From Hafnia psychrotolerans (GTDB lineage: Bacteria > Pseudomonadota > Gammaproteobacteria > Enterobacterales > Enterobacteriaceae), in the NCBI RefSeq assembly GCF_014639435.1, contig NZ_BMFZ01000006.1, positions 62,001-126,000 of the forward strand: 64,000 bases of DNA, given 5' to 3'. The notes below the pieces were generated by a model. That model saw only the letters and a list, made by a program, of their open reading frames with translations, did no database searches and was not told where the DNA came from. Made by a program: the position numbers and the translations under genes. Position 1 is the first letter of the stretch. Every line of letters begins with the position of its first letter. This document shows positions 26,225-35,488 of the stretch, piece after piece.

Positions 26225-27189
26225 TGATCACCATGACCTTTGAAACGTTGGCGCTGCCATTGGCCCGGCCTTTCGTTATTTCGCGCAGTGCGCGCACCGC
26301 GGTGACCGTAGTGCGCGTGCATCTGACGGACGGCGAGTACAGCGGGACCGGTGAATGTACTCCGACGCCGCACTACCAGGAATCGGCAGAGAGCGTTACT
26401 GAGCAGTTGGTGCAGATCCAGTCGCACGTCGAGCAGGGTTTAAGCCGCGAGGCGCTACAACAGGCGCTGCCACAAGGTTCGGCGCGTAATGCTCTGGACT
26501 GCGCACTGTGGAAATTGGATGCCGCACGTCAGGGGAAAACCGTCTGGCAGTTGCTTGGCGTGGATCAGCCAGAGAGCGTCATCAGCGCTGAAACGCTGAG
26601 TCTGGATACGCTGGAGAATATGGTGGCCGCCGCTGAAGAAGCGGTTGCAGGCGGCGTTAAGTTGCTGAAGATTAAGCTTAACGGCGAGAAAATCGTTGAG
26701 AAGGTCGCGGCAATCCGCCATGTGGCACCGCACGCCACGCTGGTGGTTGATGCCAATGAATCCTGGACCGGGCTGGATCTTGAAAGTCTGTTTCATGCCT
26801 TGCATGACTTTAATGTTGCCATGATCGAGCAGCCGTTGCCTGCGGGTCATGATGATGAACTGGTACGTTGTTTGCATCCTATTCCGGTGTGCGCTGATGA
26901 AAGCTGCCATCAGCGTTCTGACATTGCCCATTTGCGTGACCGTTACGAGATGATCAACATCAAACTGGACAAATGCGGTGGGCTGACCGAAGCGCTGGCT
27001 ATGTGTACCGAGGCCAAAACGATGGGCCTGCGCGTCATGGTGGGTTGCATGCTAGGTTCATCCATTGCGATGGAAGCGGCGCTTCCTGTCGCCGTGCAGG
27101 CGGAATGCGTCGATCTCGACGGGCCGATCTGGCTGGCACAAGACGCCGAACCAGCATTGCGTTATCACCAAGGTGAAGTCTGGTTGTAA
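26224..27189 (+). CDS. dgcA: DgcA-like N-acetyl-D-glutamate racemase (dipeptide epimerase family)
   Basis: A 321-residue enolase-superfamily enzyme of the dipeptide epimerase/muconate lactonizing subgroup. The catalytic set is complete: Lys149 and Lys151 (KIK), metal ligands Asp176 (VDANES), Glu202 (IEQPLP) and Asp225 (ADESC), and Lys247 on the opposite side (NIKLDKCGG). A two-lysine 1,1-proton transfer mechanism fits racemisation or epimerisation. Beside DgcN it is read as the N-acetyl-D-glutamate racemase; an L-Ala-D/L-Glu epimerase acting on murein dipeptides is the main alternative and would also fit this neighbourhood. It lies 31 nt before the ABC transporter ATPase gene. Confidence 0.85.
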   Translation: MITMTFETLALPLARPFVISRSARTAVTVVRVHLTDGEYSGTGECTPTPHYQESAESVTEQLVQIQSHVEQGLSREALQQALPQGSARNALDCALWKLDAARQGKTVWQLLGVDQPESVISAETLSLDTLENMVAAAEEAVAGGVKLLKIKLNGEKIVEKVAAIRHVAPHATLVVDANESWTGLDLESLFHALHDFNVAMIEQPLPAGHDDELVRCLHPIPVCADESCHQRSDIAHLRDRYEMINIKLDKCGGLTEALAMCTEAKTMGLRVMVGCMLGSSIAMEAALPVAVQAECVDLDGPIWLAQDAEPALRYHQGEVWL

Positions 27190-27220
27190 TTTCCCTGTTT
27201 AACTCTTTAGGAGATGCTTT

Positions 27221-29140
27221 TTGAATACAGAACTGGCCACTCAAGACAACCCCAGCGATGCGCAAACGGTATCAACGGACAAGCCTCACCGGCCCATTCT
27301 GCAGGTGAACAACCTGACGGTCAGTTTTTCTGGCCGCCAGGGCAAGACCCAGGCACTAAAAGGCGTTTCCTTTTCTATTAATAAAGGTGAAGTGGTGGCC
27401 GTGGTCGGCGAAAGCGGATCAGGGAAATCAGTCACCTCACTGAGCGTCATGGGTTTATTGCCGGACTCTGCCCACATTGACGATGGCGACATTGACTTCT
27501 TTACCCGCGACGGCCAGCGGCACCCGTTGGCCGCGGCCTCTGCAGAGGCACGACGCAAGCTGCGCGGGCAGGAGATGGCGATGATTTTTCAAGAACCCAT
27601 GACGTCGCTCAATCCGGTGCTACGGGTGGGCGATCAGCTCACCGAAGCGCTGCTCGATCACCAAATCTGTGGCAAAAAAGCTGCGCTCGATAAAGCCCGA
27701 GAACTGCTGCGGCAGGTGCGCATTCCTGATGTCGAACGTATTTTACACTGTTACCCGCATGAGCTGTCCGGCGGTATGCGCCAGCGGGTGATGATTGCTC
27801 AGGCGTTGTCCTGTGATCCTGCGCTTCTGATTGCTGATGAACCGACCACTGCGCTCGACGTCACCGTGCAGGCACGTATTTTGCAAATTCTGCGTGATTT
27901 GCAACAGGGCACCGATATGTCGGTGATGTTTATTACCCACGACATGGGGGTGGTCGCAGAAATTGCTGACCGCGTGGTGGTGATGTATCAGGGGCGCGTG
28001 GTGGAACAGGGCAGTGTGACCGAGATTTTCGCCAATGCGCAGCATCCTTATACCCGTGTGTTGCTGGCTGCAGTGCCAAAGCTTGGTGATATGCAGGGCC
28101 TAAAATGGCCACGCCGTTTTCCGTTGTTGAACACTTTTTCTTCGCCAGGAAAGCAACCGATTGCCACTGATGATGTGCCTGTTTTAGCCGATGAGGGTGA
28201 TCAAATCACCGCCAATTACGCCGTCCCTCCGCTGCTTGATGTGCGCGGTTTGCGCGTCTGTTACCCGATCCGCTCCGGCGTGCTCTCGCGGTTAACCAAA
28301 GAGGTTCATGCCGTCGAGCAGATCGATTTCTCCATCTGGCCGGGCGAAACACTGGCACTGGTCGGCGAGAGTGGTTGCGGTAAGTCGACCACCGGCCGGG
28401 CAATCTTGCGCCTGGCAGACAGCCAATCTGAGAGTATTCATCTGAAAGGCCAAGAGATCACGTTGATGCGTGACCAGCCGTTTCAGGCGGTGCGCCGTCA
28501 AATCCAGATGGTATTTCAGGACCCTTACGCCTCCTTGAATCCGCGCTTAACGGTGGGTTTTTCCATTGCTGAACCACTGCTGCTGCACGGGCTGGCGAAG
28601 TCGCTGGCGCACGCCACGCCCACGGTAAACAAACTGCTGGAAAGCGTCGGGCTGGAGCCGTCACACGCACGGCGTTACCCGCACGAATTCTCAGGCGGCC
28701 AGCGCCAGCGCATCGCCATTGCCCGTGCGATGGCCTTGCAACCGCAGGTGATTATCGCAGACGAAGCGGTATCAGCGCTTGATGTGTCTATCCAGGCGCA
28801 GGTCGTGAATCTGATGATGGATTTACAGCGCGACACTGGCGTGGCGTGGCTATTTATCTCCCACGATATGGCCGTGGTGGAGCGCATTGCGAATCGCGTG
28901 GCGGTGATGTACCTCGGACAGATTGTGGAGATTGGCCCGCGCGAGGCGATCTTCAGCTCGCCCCAGCATCCGTATACCCGTCGCTTGCTTAGCTCCGTGC
29001 CGGTGGCGGATCCATCAAGGCGTACGACGCGTAATTTTGATGATGTGGAAGTGAAATCGCCGGTCCATCCGGCGGGAATGCAGATAGAAAAAAAACGGTA
29101 TCGGCAGGTAAGCCCTCACCACTGGGTATCAGAGACATAA
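27221..29140 (+). CDS. Peptide ABC transporter, double ATP-binding protein (GsiA-like)
   Basis: A 639-residue protein with two complete ABC domains: Walker A GESGSGKS in the first half and GESGCGKS in the second, signatures LSGGMRQR and FSGGQRQR, and Walker B LLIADEPTTALD and VIIADEAVSALD. The fused layout and length match GsiA of the glutathione importer (623 aa). The start codon is TTG at 27221, supported by AGGAGA 7 nt upstream. It energises the GsiB/C/D-like genes that follow. Given the neighbours, a D-amino-acid-containing or gamma-glutamyl peptide is a likelier substrate than glutathione, but this is inference. Confidence 0.9.
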   Translation: MNTELATQDNPSDAQTVSTDKPHRPILQVNNLTVSFSGRQGKTQALKGVSFSINKGEVVAVVGESGSGKSVTSLSVMGLLPDSAHIDDGDIDFFTRDGQRHPLAAASAEARRKLRGQEMAMIFQEPMTSLNPVLRVGDQLTEALLDHQICGKKAALDKARELLRQVRIPDVERILHCYPHELSGGMRQRVMIAQALSCDPALLIADEPTTALDVTVQARILQILRDLQQGTDMSVMFITHDMGVVAEIADRVVVMYQGRVVEQGSVTEIFANAQHPYTRVLLAAVPKLGDMQGLKWPRRFPLLNTFSSPGKQPIATDDVPVLADEGDQITANYAVPPLLDVRGLRVCYPIRSGVLSRLTKEVHAVEQIDFSIWPGETLALVGESGCGKSTTGRAILRLADSQSESIHLKGQEITLMRDQPFQAVRRQIQMVFQDPYASLNPRLTVGFSIAEPLLLHGLAKSLAHATPTVNKLLESVGLEPSHARRYPHEFSGGQRQRIAIARAMALQPQVIIADEAVSALDVSIQAQVVNLMMDLQRDTGVAWLFISHDMAVVERIANRVAVMYLGQIVEIGPREAIFSSPQHPYTRRLLSSVPVADPSRRTTRNFDDVEVKSPVHPAGMQIEKKRYRQVSPHHWVSET

Positions 29141-29175
29141 TTCACGCTTATTTTTGAGACACACAGGAGAATTAC

Positions 29176-30720
29176 ATGCAATCGACTTTTTTACGTAAAA
29201 GCCTAGTAGCTGCTGCACTGGCGCTCTGTTTTGTTGCCGGGGCCCAGGCCAAAGACCTGCGCATCTCCATGTACGCTGACATGACCGGGTTTGACCCGCA
29301 TGACACTACCGACACCCTAAGTTACTCCGTACAGAGTGCTATTTTCGAGCGTCTGTTCCAGTTCGATAGCAAAATGGCGATCGTACCCGTACTGGCCACT
29401 GATTACACCAGCAACAGTGAAGCCACCGAATTCACTATCAACCTGCGCCATGACGTGACCTTCCAGGACGGCACGCCGTTTAATGCCGATGCCGTGAAAA
29501 TTAACCTCGATCGCCTCGCTAATCCGGCTAATCATCTGAAACGTAATGCGCTGTTTAGCATGATTAAATCGGTGGATGTCGTGACGCCGTATCAGGTGAA
29601 AATCACCCTAAATAAACCGTTTGGCGCGATGATCAACACGCTTGCGCACCCGTCAGCCGTCATGCACAGCCCGGCATCACTGAAACAGTATCCGAACGAG
29701 CAGGATCTCAGCGTGCATCCGGTAGGGACCGGGCCGTTTAAATTTGTCGAGTGGCAGCAGGGCAAAGACGTCAAGTTGGTGAAGTATGACAACTACTGGC
29801 AAAAAGGTTGGCCAAAAGTTGATTCGGTGACGCTTTACCCGACACCGGAAGACTCCACGCAGGTGGCAAAGCTCAAGTCTGGTGGCGTGGATGCGGTGTA
29901 TCCGTTACCTTCTGATTTGGTCGATGCCGTGAAAAGCGATCCGAAGCTGGATATTTCGCAAAACCCAGGCATCTACCTTTATTACATCGCGTTCAATACG
30001 CAGAAGAAAGAGTTCTCAGATGTGCGTGTACGCCAGGCAATTAACTATGCCATCGACCGTAATCTGTGGCTGAAAGTCGGTTTTGCCGGTTTGGGGTCGC
30101 CGTCGACATCGCCGCTGCCGAAAAACGTCCAGTTCTATCAAAAGCAAACTTCGCCGGATTACAGCTACAACATCGCTAAAGCGAAAGCGCTGATGAAAGC
30201 CGCCGGTTACGAGAAGGGTTTTGATGTTGAACTCTGGAGCTCCAACAAAACCGACCGTATCCGCAGCGGTCAGTTCCTCAAACAGCAACTGTCGCTGATT
30301 GGCATCCGGGTCAAACTGGTGCCGATGGACTCCGGGACATTGAACCAGCGTCTGTGGAGCACGCCGAAACCGGCGGATGCTAAAGTCGAGATGTATTACG
30401 GCGCGTGGTCAGCGTCAACCGGTGATGCTGACTGGGCGCTGCGTCCGCTGTTCGCCACCGAATCTTGGATTCCGAAAGGCTATAACGTCTCTTATTACAG
30501 CAACAAAAAGGTGGATGAGGCCATTACTGCGGGCCTGCAAACCGCCGATGTCGCTAAACGTAAAGCGGCCTACGCTGACGCGCAAAAACTCCTGTGGGCT
30601 GACGCACCCGTGGCCTACCTTGGTGTTCCGGACAATTTGGTCGGCAAGCGCAAAGACCTGTCCGGTGTTTATATGCTGGCGGACGGTTCGCTGATCTTCA
30701 ATCAGGCGGAGTTTAAGTAA
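29176..30720 (+). CDS. Peptide ABC transporter, substrate-binding protein (GsiB-like, SBP_bac_5)
   Basis: A 514-residue periplasmic binding protein with a Sec signal peptide (about residues 1-25, ending AQA). It carries family 5 hallmarks such as FQDGTPFNADAVK and HPVGTGPFKF, and the segment WSASTGDADWALRPLFA that matches GsiB closely. E. coli GsiB is 512 aa. A hairpin without a T tract follows the gene (30737-30762), a common way to keep binding-protein mRNA abundant. Confidence 0.9.
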   Translation: MQSTFLRKSLVAAALALCFVAGAQAKDLRISMYADMTGFDPHDTTDTLSYSVQSAIFERLFQFDSKMAIVPVLATDYTSNSEATEFTINLRHDVTFQDGTPFNADAVKINLDRLANPANHLKRNALFSMIKSVDVVTPYQVKITLNKPFGAMINTLAHPSAVMHSPASLKQYPNEQDLSVHPVGTGPFKFVEWQQGKDVKLVKYDNYWQKGWPKVDSVTLYPTPEDSTQVAKLKSGGVDAVYPLPSDLVDAVKSDPKLDISQNPGIYLYYIAFNTQKKEFSDVRVRQAINYAIDRNLWLKVGFAGLGSPSTSPLPKNVQFYQKQTSPDYSYNIAKAKALMKAAGYEKGFDVELWSSNKTDRIRSGQFLKQQLSLIGIRVKLVPMDSGTLNQRLWSTPKPADAKVEMYYGAWSASTGDADWALRPLFATESWIPKGYNVSYYSNKKVDEAITAGLQTADVAKRKAAYADAQKLLWADAPVAYLGVPDNLVGKRKDLSGVYMLADGSLIFNQAEFK

Positions 30721-30736
30721 TTTTATTGTTGTTCTG

Positions 30737-30762
30737 CTCCTCCTGTGACGAAGCAGGAGGAG
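30737..30762 (+). other. Intercistronic hairpin after the binding-protein gene
   Basis: CTCCTCCTG-TGACGAAG-CAGGAGGAG is a perfect 9-bp stem in the 79-nt gap before the permease gene. It lacks a T tract, so mRNA stabilisation of the upstream message or partial attenuation is more likely than full termination. Confidence 0.6.
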
Positions 30763-30799
30763 TAAACATCACCTGTCATGAAGGTACGGGAACATATTT

Positions 30800-31720
30800 A
30801 TGCTGACCTATTTTATCCGCCGGCTCCTGGAAATGATCCCGGTACTCCTGGTGGTGTCACTGCTGGTTTTTGGTTTTATCAAGCTACTACCCGGTGATCC
30901 TGCACGTATTTATGCCGGGCAGGATGCACAGATTGAAGCGGTGGAGTCAGCGCGGCAACTGCTTGGCCTGAACGATCCGCTGCCTGTGCAGTACTGGCAC
31001 TGGCTCGACGGTATGGTACATGGTGATTTAGGCACGACCTATCGCACCCGGCAGCCGGTCAGTAGCGTCATTGAAAGCGGTTTTATGCCGACATTATTGC
31101 TGGCGCTGGCCGGTTTCGCCTGGTCGGTGATATTGGGCTTGGTGATCGGCGTAGTGTCGGCGCTAAAGCGAGGAAAGTGGCAAGACTGGACGCTGATGAG
31201 CATGGCGGTCGGCGGGATTTCTATGCCGCCTTTCTGGCTGGGACTGCTGTTGATTCAGTTCGTCGCCATGCCATTCGGGGTGTTTTCAGTCAGCGGATTT
31301 AACCATCCCAGCGATATCATCTTACCGGCGATCACGCTGGGGTCTTCCGTAGCAGCAGTGATGGCGCGTTTTACTCGCTCGGCGTTTCTCGATGTGGCAC
31401 AGGAGGACTACGTACGCACCGCCAACGCCAAAGGATTACAGGCGCAGCGCGTCACCTGGAAGCACATTATGCGCAATGCGCTGATCCCGATTATCACCAT
31501 GCTCGGTCTGCAATTTGGATTCCTGCTCGGCGGTTCGATCATTGTTGAGAGCGTGTTCAGCTGGCCAGGCCTTGGGTGGCTGCTGATTGAGTCGATAAAA
31601 ACGCAGGATCAGCCGGTTATTCAGGCGCTGGTGATGCTGTTTGTGTTCGAATTTATCCTGATTAACCTGTTGGTAGACTTGCTCTATGCAGTGGTTAATC
31701 CGGCTATCCGTCTGCGTTAA
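30800..31720 (+). CDS. Peptide ABC transporter permease (GsiC-like)
   Basis: A 306-residue DppB/OppB-type permease. The N-terminus (RRLLEMIPVLLVVSLLVF, then LLPGDPAR) and the EAA loop (residues about 200-220, AKGLQAQRVTWKHIMRNALIP) are typical. It shares long stretches with E. coli GsiC, for example GLQFGFLLGGSI. Six membrane segments are expected. It lies 9 nt before the second permease gene. Confidence 0.92.
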   Translation: MLTYFIRRLLEMIPVLLVVSLLVFGFIKLLPGDPARIYAGQDAQIEAVESARQLLGLNDPLPVQYWHWLDGMVHGDLGTTYRTRQPVSSVIESGFMPTLLLALAGFAWSVILGLVIGVVSALKRGKWQDWTLMSMAVGGISMPPFWLGLLLIQFVAMPFGVFSVSGFNHPSDIILPAITLGSSVAAVMARFTRSAFLDVAQEDYVRTANAKGLQAQRVTWKHIMRNALIPIITMLGLQFGFLLGGSIIVESVFSWPGLGWLLIESIKTQDQPVIQALVMLFVFEFILINLLVDLLYAVVNPAIRLR

Positions 31721-31729
31721 GGAGGCCCT

Positions 31730-32620
31730 ATGACTGAGCCTGTAATTGTCACGCCTGCACCGCAGAACGACGACATCCGTTCCCCTTGGTACGATTTTTT
31801 CCACGCGTTTATCCGTAATCCGATGGCTGTTGTGGCCGGTGGATTTATTCTATTGCTGGTTCTGATCGCCATCTTTGCCCCATGGCTGGCCCCTTATGAC
31901 CCGATGACACCCGACTGGATGGCACTGGGTGCTGGTCCTTCGGCGACGCACTGGTTTGGCACGGATGATCTGGGCCGCGACGTGTTAAGCCGTATCATTT
32001 ATGGTTCGCGCATTTCGCTATACGTGGGTGTTTTCTCGGTAACGCTCGGTATGATCGTTGGCGTATTTCTCGGGCTGCTGGCGGGTTATTACGGCAAATG
32101 GCTGGACATGCTGATCATGCGTGGCTCGGATGTGCTGTTTGCTTTCCCCGGTATGCTGCTGGCGATTGCGGTGGTGGCGATCCTCGGTCCCGGCCTCAAC
32201 AATGTGATCATCGCAGTCGCCGTATTCAGTGTGCCAGTTTTTGCCCGCATCGTGCGTGCCGCCACGTTATCCATCAAACAAAGTCCCTATGTTGAAGCGG
32301 TTCGCTGTGTTGGTGCGCCTGACCGGGTAGTGCTGTTGCGCCATATTTTACCCGGCACGCTCTCGAATGTGATTGTCTATTTCACCATGCGCATAGGTAC
32401 CAGCATTCTGACCGCGGCCAGCCTCAGTTTTATCGGCCTCGGGCCTGAGCCAGATGTTCCTGAGTGGGGCAATATTTTGGCGATGAGTCGCAACATGATG
32501 ATGGCCGGAAAGTGGCATGTCAGCGTGTTCCCCGGCCTTGCGATCTTCCTCACGGTATTGGCTTTTAACTTGCTGGGTGATGCCCTACGCGACACGCTGG
32601 ATCCTAAACTGAAGAAATGA
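31730..32620 (+). CDS. Peptide ABC transporter permease (GsiD-like)
   Basis: A 296-residue DppC/OppC-type permease with the family marker [21 protein letters not shown] near residues 82-101 (abbreviated here) and an EAA loop [17 protein letters not shown]. It partners the preceding permease. AAGGAG is placed about 5 nt upstream of its ATG. The last 4 bp overlap the start of the P1 peptidase gene, tying import to peptide hydrolysis. Confidence 0.92.
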   Translation: MTEPVIVTPAPQNDDIRSPWYDFFHAFIRNPMAVVAGGFILLLVLIAIFAPWLAPYDPMTPDWMALGAGPSATHWFGTDDLGRDVLSRIIYGSRISLYVGVFSVTLGMIVGVFLGLLAGYYGKWLDMLIMRGSDVLFAFPGMLLAIAVVAILGPGLNNVIIAVAVFSVPVFARIVRAATLSIKQSPYVEAVRCVGAPDRVVLLRHILPGTLSNVIVYFTMRIGTSILTAASLSFIGLGPEPDVPEWGNILAMSRNMMMAGKWHVSVFPGLAIFLTVLAFNLLGDALRDTLDPKLKK

Positions 32621-33684
32621 CGACAGAAACCGATAATTTTTCCCGCGTTGGCCTGGATGCCTTACTGCTGCGCTGGGCTGACAAACGGCAGATTTTTCGT
32701 CCGCGTTTTCCCTGCGGGCCGACCAATAGCCTGGGCGACGTTGCGGGGGTTACCGTTGGGCACAGTACACTGGCGGCGGGTGAAGTTCAGACTGGCGTCA
32801 CCGCGATTGTGCCTCCCGGCGACAATCTTTACGCACAGCCTTTGCCCTGCGGTGTCACGGTGCTCAACGGTTTTGCTAAACCGATGGGGTTGATTCAGGT
32901 GATGGAACTGGGCGAACTACAAACACCGATTCTGCTCAGTAACACGTTTGCCGTCGGGACTTTATTCAACGCCCTGGTGAAGCGAAGTTGCCAGCAGTTT
33001 CCGCAAATTGGCCGCCCGAATCCGACCATCAATCCGCTGATCCTTGAATGCAACGACTTCTATCTCAATGATATTCAGGCGATGGCGGTGACAGAAAGTG
33101 ATGCGCTGGCCGCGCTGGACAGCGCCCGCAGCGACTTCACCCGTGGCAGCGTAGGGGCCGGGCGGGGCATGAGTTGTTTCGGACTAAAAGGGGGCATTGG
33201 CACCGCGTCGCGCTGGTGCGAAAGTCTCAATGCCACGCTTGGCGTTCTGGTACTGGCAAACTTTGGTATGCTGTCTGAACTTACGCTTGATGGTGTGCGA
33301 GCCGGCCCAGCAATACAGCAACGTTTACCGCATCTTGCACAGCAGGTTGATGCCGGTTCGGTGATCATTATTCTGGCCTGTGACCGGTTTCTCGACAGCC
33401 GCCAGTTGTCGCGCATCGCCAAACGTACCGGAGCGGGGTTAGGCCGTCTTGGAAGCTATTGGGGCCACGGCTCTGGCGATATTGCACTGGCATTTTCCAC
33501 CCAGCGACAAGGTACGCTTCCCGCTGAACGGGAGCTTGAACCTTTGCTGGCGATGGCGGCAGACGCGACCGAACAGGCTGTGCAGGATGCCATGCTCAGT
33601 GCTGAATCTGTTCGCGGATTTCACGGTAATCACCGCGTCTCCTTGCGGGATGTTTTGGATCACTACAACGAGAACCCATCATGA
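32617..33684 (+). CDS. P1 family peptidase (DmpA/BapA-type aminopeptidase)
   Basis: A 355-residue Ntn-hydrolase-like protein of the DmpA/peptidase P1 family. These are made as one chain that cuts itself before a Ser, which then becomes the N-terminal nucleophile. The expected Gly247-Ser248 junction is present in [11 protein letters not shown], with the downstream GLGRLGS and [12 protein letters not shown] motifs. DmpA removes N-terminal L- or D-residues, and relatives cleave beta-alanyl dipeptides. There is no signal peptide, so it acts in the cytoplasm on imported peptide. It overlaps the permease and the M55 gene by 4 bp each. Confidence 0.9.
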   Translation: MTTETDNFSRVGLDALLLRWADKRQIFRPRFPCGPTNSLGDVAGVTVGHSTLAAGEVQTGVTAIVPPGDNLYAQPLPCGVTVLNGFAKPMGLIQVMELGELQTPILLSNTFAVGTLFNALVKRSCQQFPQIGRPNPTINPLILECNDFYLNDIQAMAVTESDALAALDSARSDFTRGSVGAGRGMSCFGLKGGIGTASRWCESLNATLGVLVLANFGMLSELTLDGVRAGPAIQQRLPHLAQQVDAGSVIIILACDRFLDSRQLSRIAKRTGAGLGRLGSYWGHGSGDIALAFSTQRQGTLPAERELEPLLAMAADATEQAVQDAMLSAESVRGFHGNHRVSLRDVLDHYNENPS

Positions 33685-34502
33685 AAATTTTTATCTCTGC
33701 CGATATCGAAGGCGTGGCGGGCGTGATGCGCCCAGAGCAATGCAGCCCCGGTAATGCCGACTATGACGCCGCCCGTGCCTTAATGGAGCAGGAAGTCAAT
33801 GCTGCGATTGACGGCGCATTTGCCGGGGGTGCAACGACCGTTACAGTGGCAGACAGCCACGGCTCAATGCAAAACCTACGGGCTGAAAATATCGACCCGC
33901 GTGCGCGCCTGGTTCAGGGTAAACCTCGGGCTTTGTCGATGATTGAAGGTATTGCGCAACAGCAGTACGACGGTCTGATGCTGGTGGGCTTCCATACCGC
34001 AGCGGGTGAAGCGGGGGTGCTGGCGCATACCATCAACGGACGGGCGTTTTATCGAGTAAAACTGAATGGGCAGGTCGTGGGTGAGAGCGATCTTTATGCA
34101 GCGGCGGCAGCTGAGTTAAATGTGCCATTGTGGCTGGTGACCGGCGACGACCAGCTCGAAAGGTGGATCAATCAGCACTATCCGTATGCACAGTTTGTTT
34201 GTGTCAAACGCGCGATCTCGGCTAACGCCGCCGAATCCGACAGCCCGTCGATTGCCCGCGCCCAGATACGTAAACAGGCTACCCTTGCTGTCACCAAAGC
34301 TGTGCCGGGCATCACCAACCGTTTTTCCTCGCCGTATTCGCTCGAACTGATGGTGGCTAAACCGGTGTTAGCGGACCTGTTCATGCTTATTCCCGGCGTT
34401 GAACGTCTTGATGCCGTTACCCTGAGCTATGCCAGCGCCCGCGTTGCGCCCATCATCAGTTTACTGAGTGCCTTCTCCTATCTCGCTTCAACGCAGAAAT
34501 AA
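33681..34502 (+). CDS. M55 family metallopeptidase (DppA-type D-aminopeptidase)
   Basis: A 273-residue zinc D-aminopeptidase family member. The metal motif SADIEG gives Asp8 and Glu10 at the same positions as Bacillus DppA; His60 (ADSHGS) and His105 (GFHTAAG) supply further ligands. DppA removes N-terminal D-Ala from D-Ala-D-Ala and similar peptides. The protein lacks a signal peptide and overlaps the P1 peptidase by 4 bp. It is the last gene of the plus-strand operon that begins with dgcN. Confidence 0.93.
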   Translation: MKIFISADIEGVAGVMRPEQCSPGNADYDAARALMEQEVNAAIDGAFAGGATTVTVADSHGSMQNLRAENIDPRARLVQGKPRALSMIEGIAQQQYDGLMLVGFHTAAGEAGVLAHTINGRAFYRVKLNGQVVGESDLYAAAAAELNVPLWLVTGDDQLERWINQHYPYAQFVCVKRAISANAAESDSPSIARAQIRKQATLAVTKAVPGITNRFSSPYSLELMVAKPVLADLFMLIPGVERLDAVTLSYASARVAPIISLLSAFSYLASTQK

Positions 34503-34606
34503 AACTGCCTATCTTCATTCTTCATGCCGCAACTGCGTTACCCTCTGCGGCATCAAGGATGACGGGTATCATGTGACATTGAATTTTTTGAAGGGGCCAG
34601 AAGCGC

Positions 34607-35488
34607 ATGCGCTTACGTCATATCGAAGTGTTTCAGGCGGTTTTACAGGCAGGCAGCGTCAGCGGCGCGGCACGGTTACTTAATGTATCGCAGCCCAATG
34701 TCAGCCGGGTGCTCAACCATGCTGAGCAACAGCTGGGCTTTACGTTGTTTGATCGTAGCCCACAAGGATTGATCGTCACGCCGGAAGGGCGACGGCTGAT
34801 GCCGGAAGTGGAGGCGTTGTTCAGTCACATTCAGGCCATCGGCGTCCTGGCCGAACAGCTGCGTCAGGGCGAAGGGCAACATGTCCGCATCGGCTCGGCA
34901 CACTCACTGGGCCACAGCGTGATGGCCCCGGTACTGGTGGATTTTCGCCGTCAGATCCCCGGAGGCAGCGTTGAGTTGGTCACCGGCCATTTCAACACGC
35001 TCAGTCAGGATTTGCTGCATTATAAGATGGATTTTGCACTGGCTTTCGGCGAGCAGGTGTCTTCCGAACTGGTGTCCGAGTCTATCTACCGCGCCGATAT
35101 GGTGGCGCTGTTACCCCTCGACAGCCCGCAGGAAGGACCGGTTGCGCTGAGCTGGCTGTGTGACAACGATTTACTGATGCTGCAACAACAAGACCCGCTG
35201 GGTCAGGTACTCAGCCGCGTGTTACGTGAAAACGGCCTGACACCGCGTTCGCAACTGCATATTAAAACCTACTCGGTGATCGCCGATTTGGTGCTGGCTG
35301 GCGGGGGTGTCGGTGTGGTTGATACCTTTACCGCCAGGCGTTACAGCGACCAGCTTAAAATCCTGCCTGTCGTTGAAGCTCTGCCCTTTGAAGTCATTTT
35401 GCTTAGCCGCAAAGATCAACCTCAAAGCCAGGCAGCGATTAAACTCAAACAGCTGATCAGACATAAATTATGGGAGCTGGAGGCATAG
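34607..35488 (+). CDS. LysR family transcriptional regulator
   Basis: A 293-residue LysR-type regulator: the N-terminal HTH (RHIEVFQAVLQAGSVSGAA, then NVSQPNVSRVLNHAEQQLGF) and a C-terminal effector domain. It follows the M55 gene by 104 bp in the same direction and lies between the two peptide-utilisation operons, so it is the natural candidate to control one or both. Its 3' end overlaps the 3' end of the convergent serine hydrolase gene by 21 bp. The effector may be a D-amino acid or its product, but that is inference. Confidence 0.9.
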   Translation: MRLRHIEVFQAVLQAGSVSGAARLLNVSQPNVSRVLNHAEQQLGFTLFDRSPQGLIVTPEGRRLMPEVEALFSHIQAIGVLAEQLRQGEGQHVRIGSAHSLGHSVMAPVLVDFRRQIPGGSVELVTGHFNTLSQDLLHYKMDFALAFGEQVSSELVSESIYRADMVALLPLDSPQEGPVALSWLCDNDLLMLQQQDPLGQVLSRVLRENGLTPRSQLHIKTYSVIADLVLAGGGVGVVDTFTARRYSDQLKILPVVEALPFEVILLSRKDQPQSQAAIKLKQLIRHKLWELEA

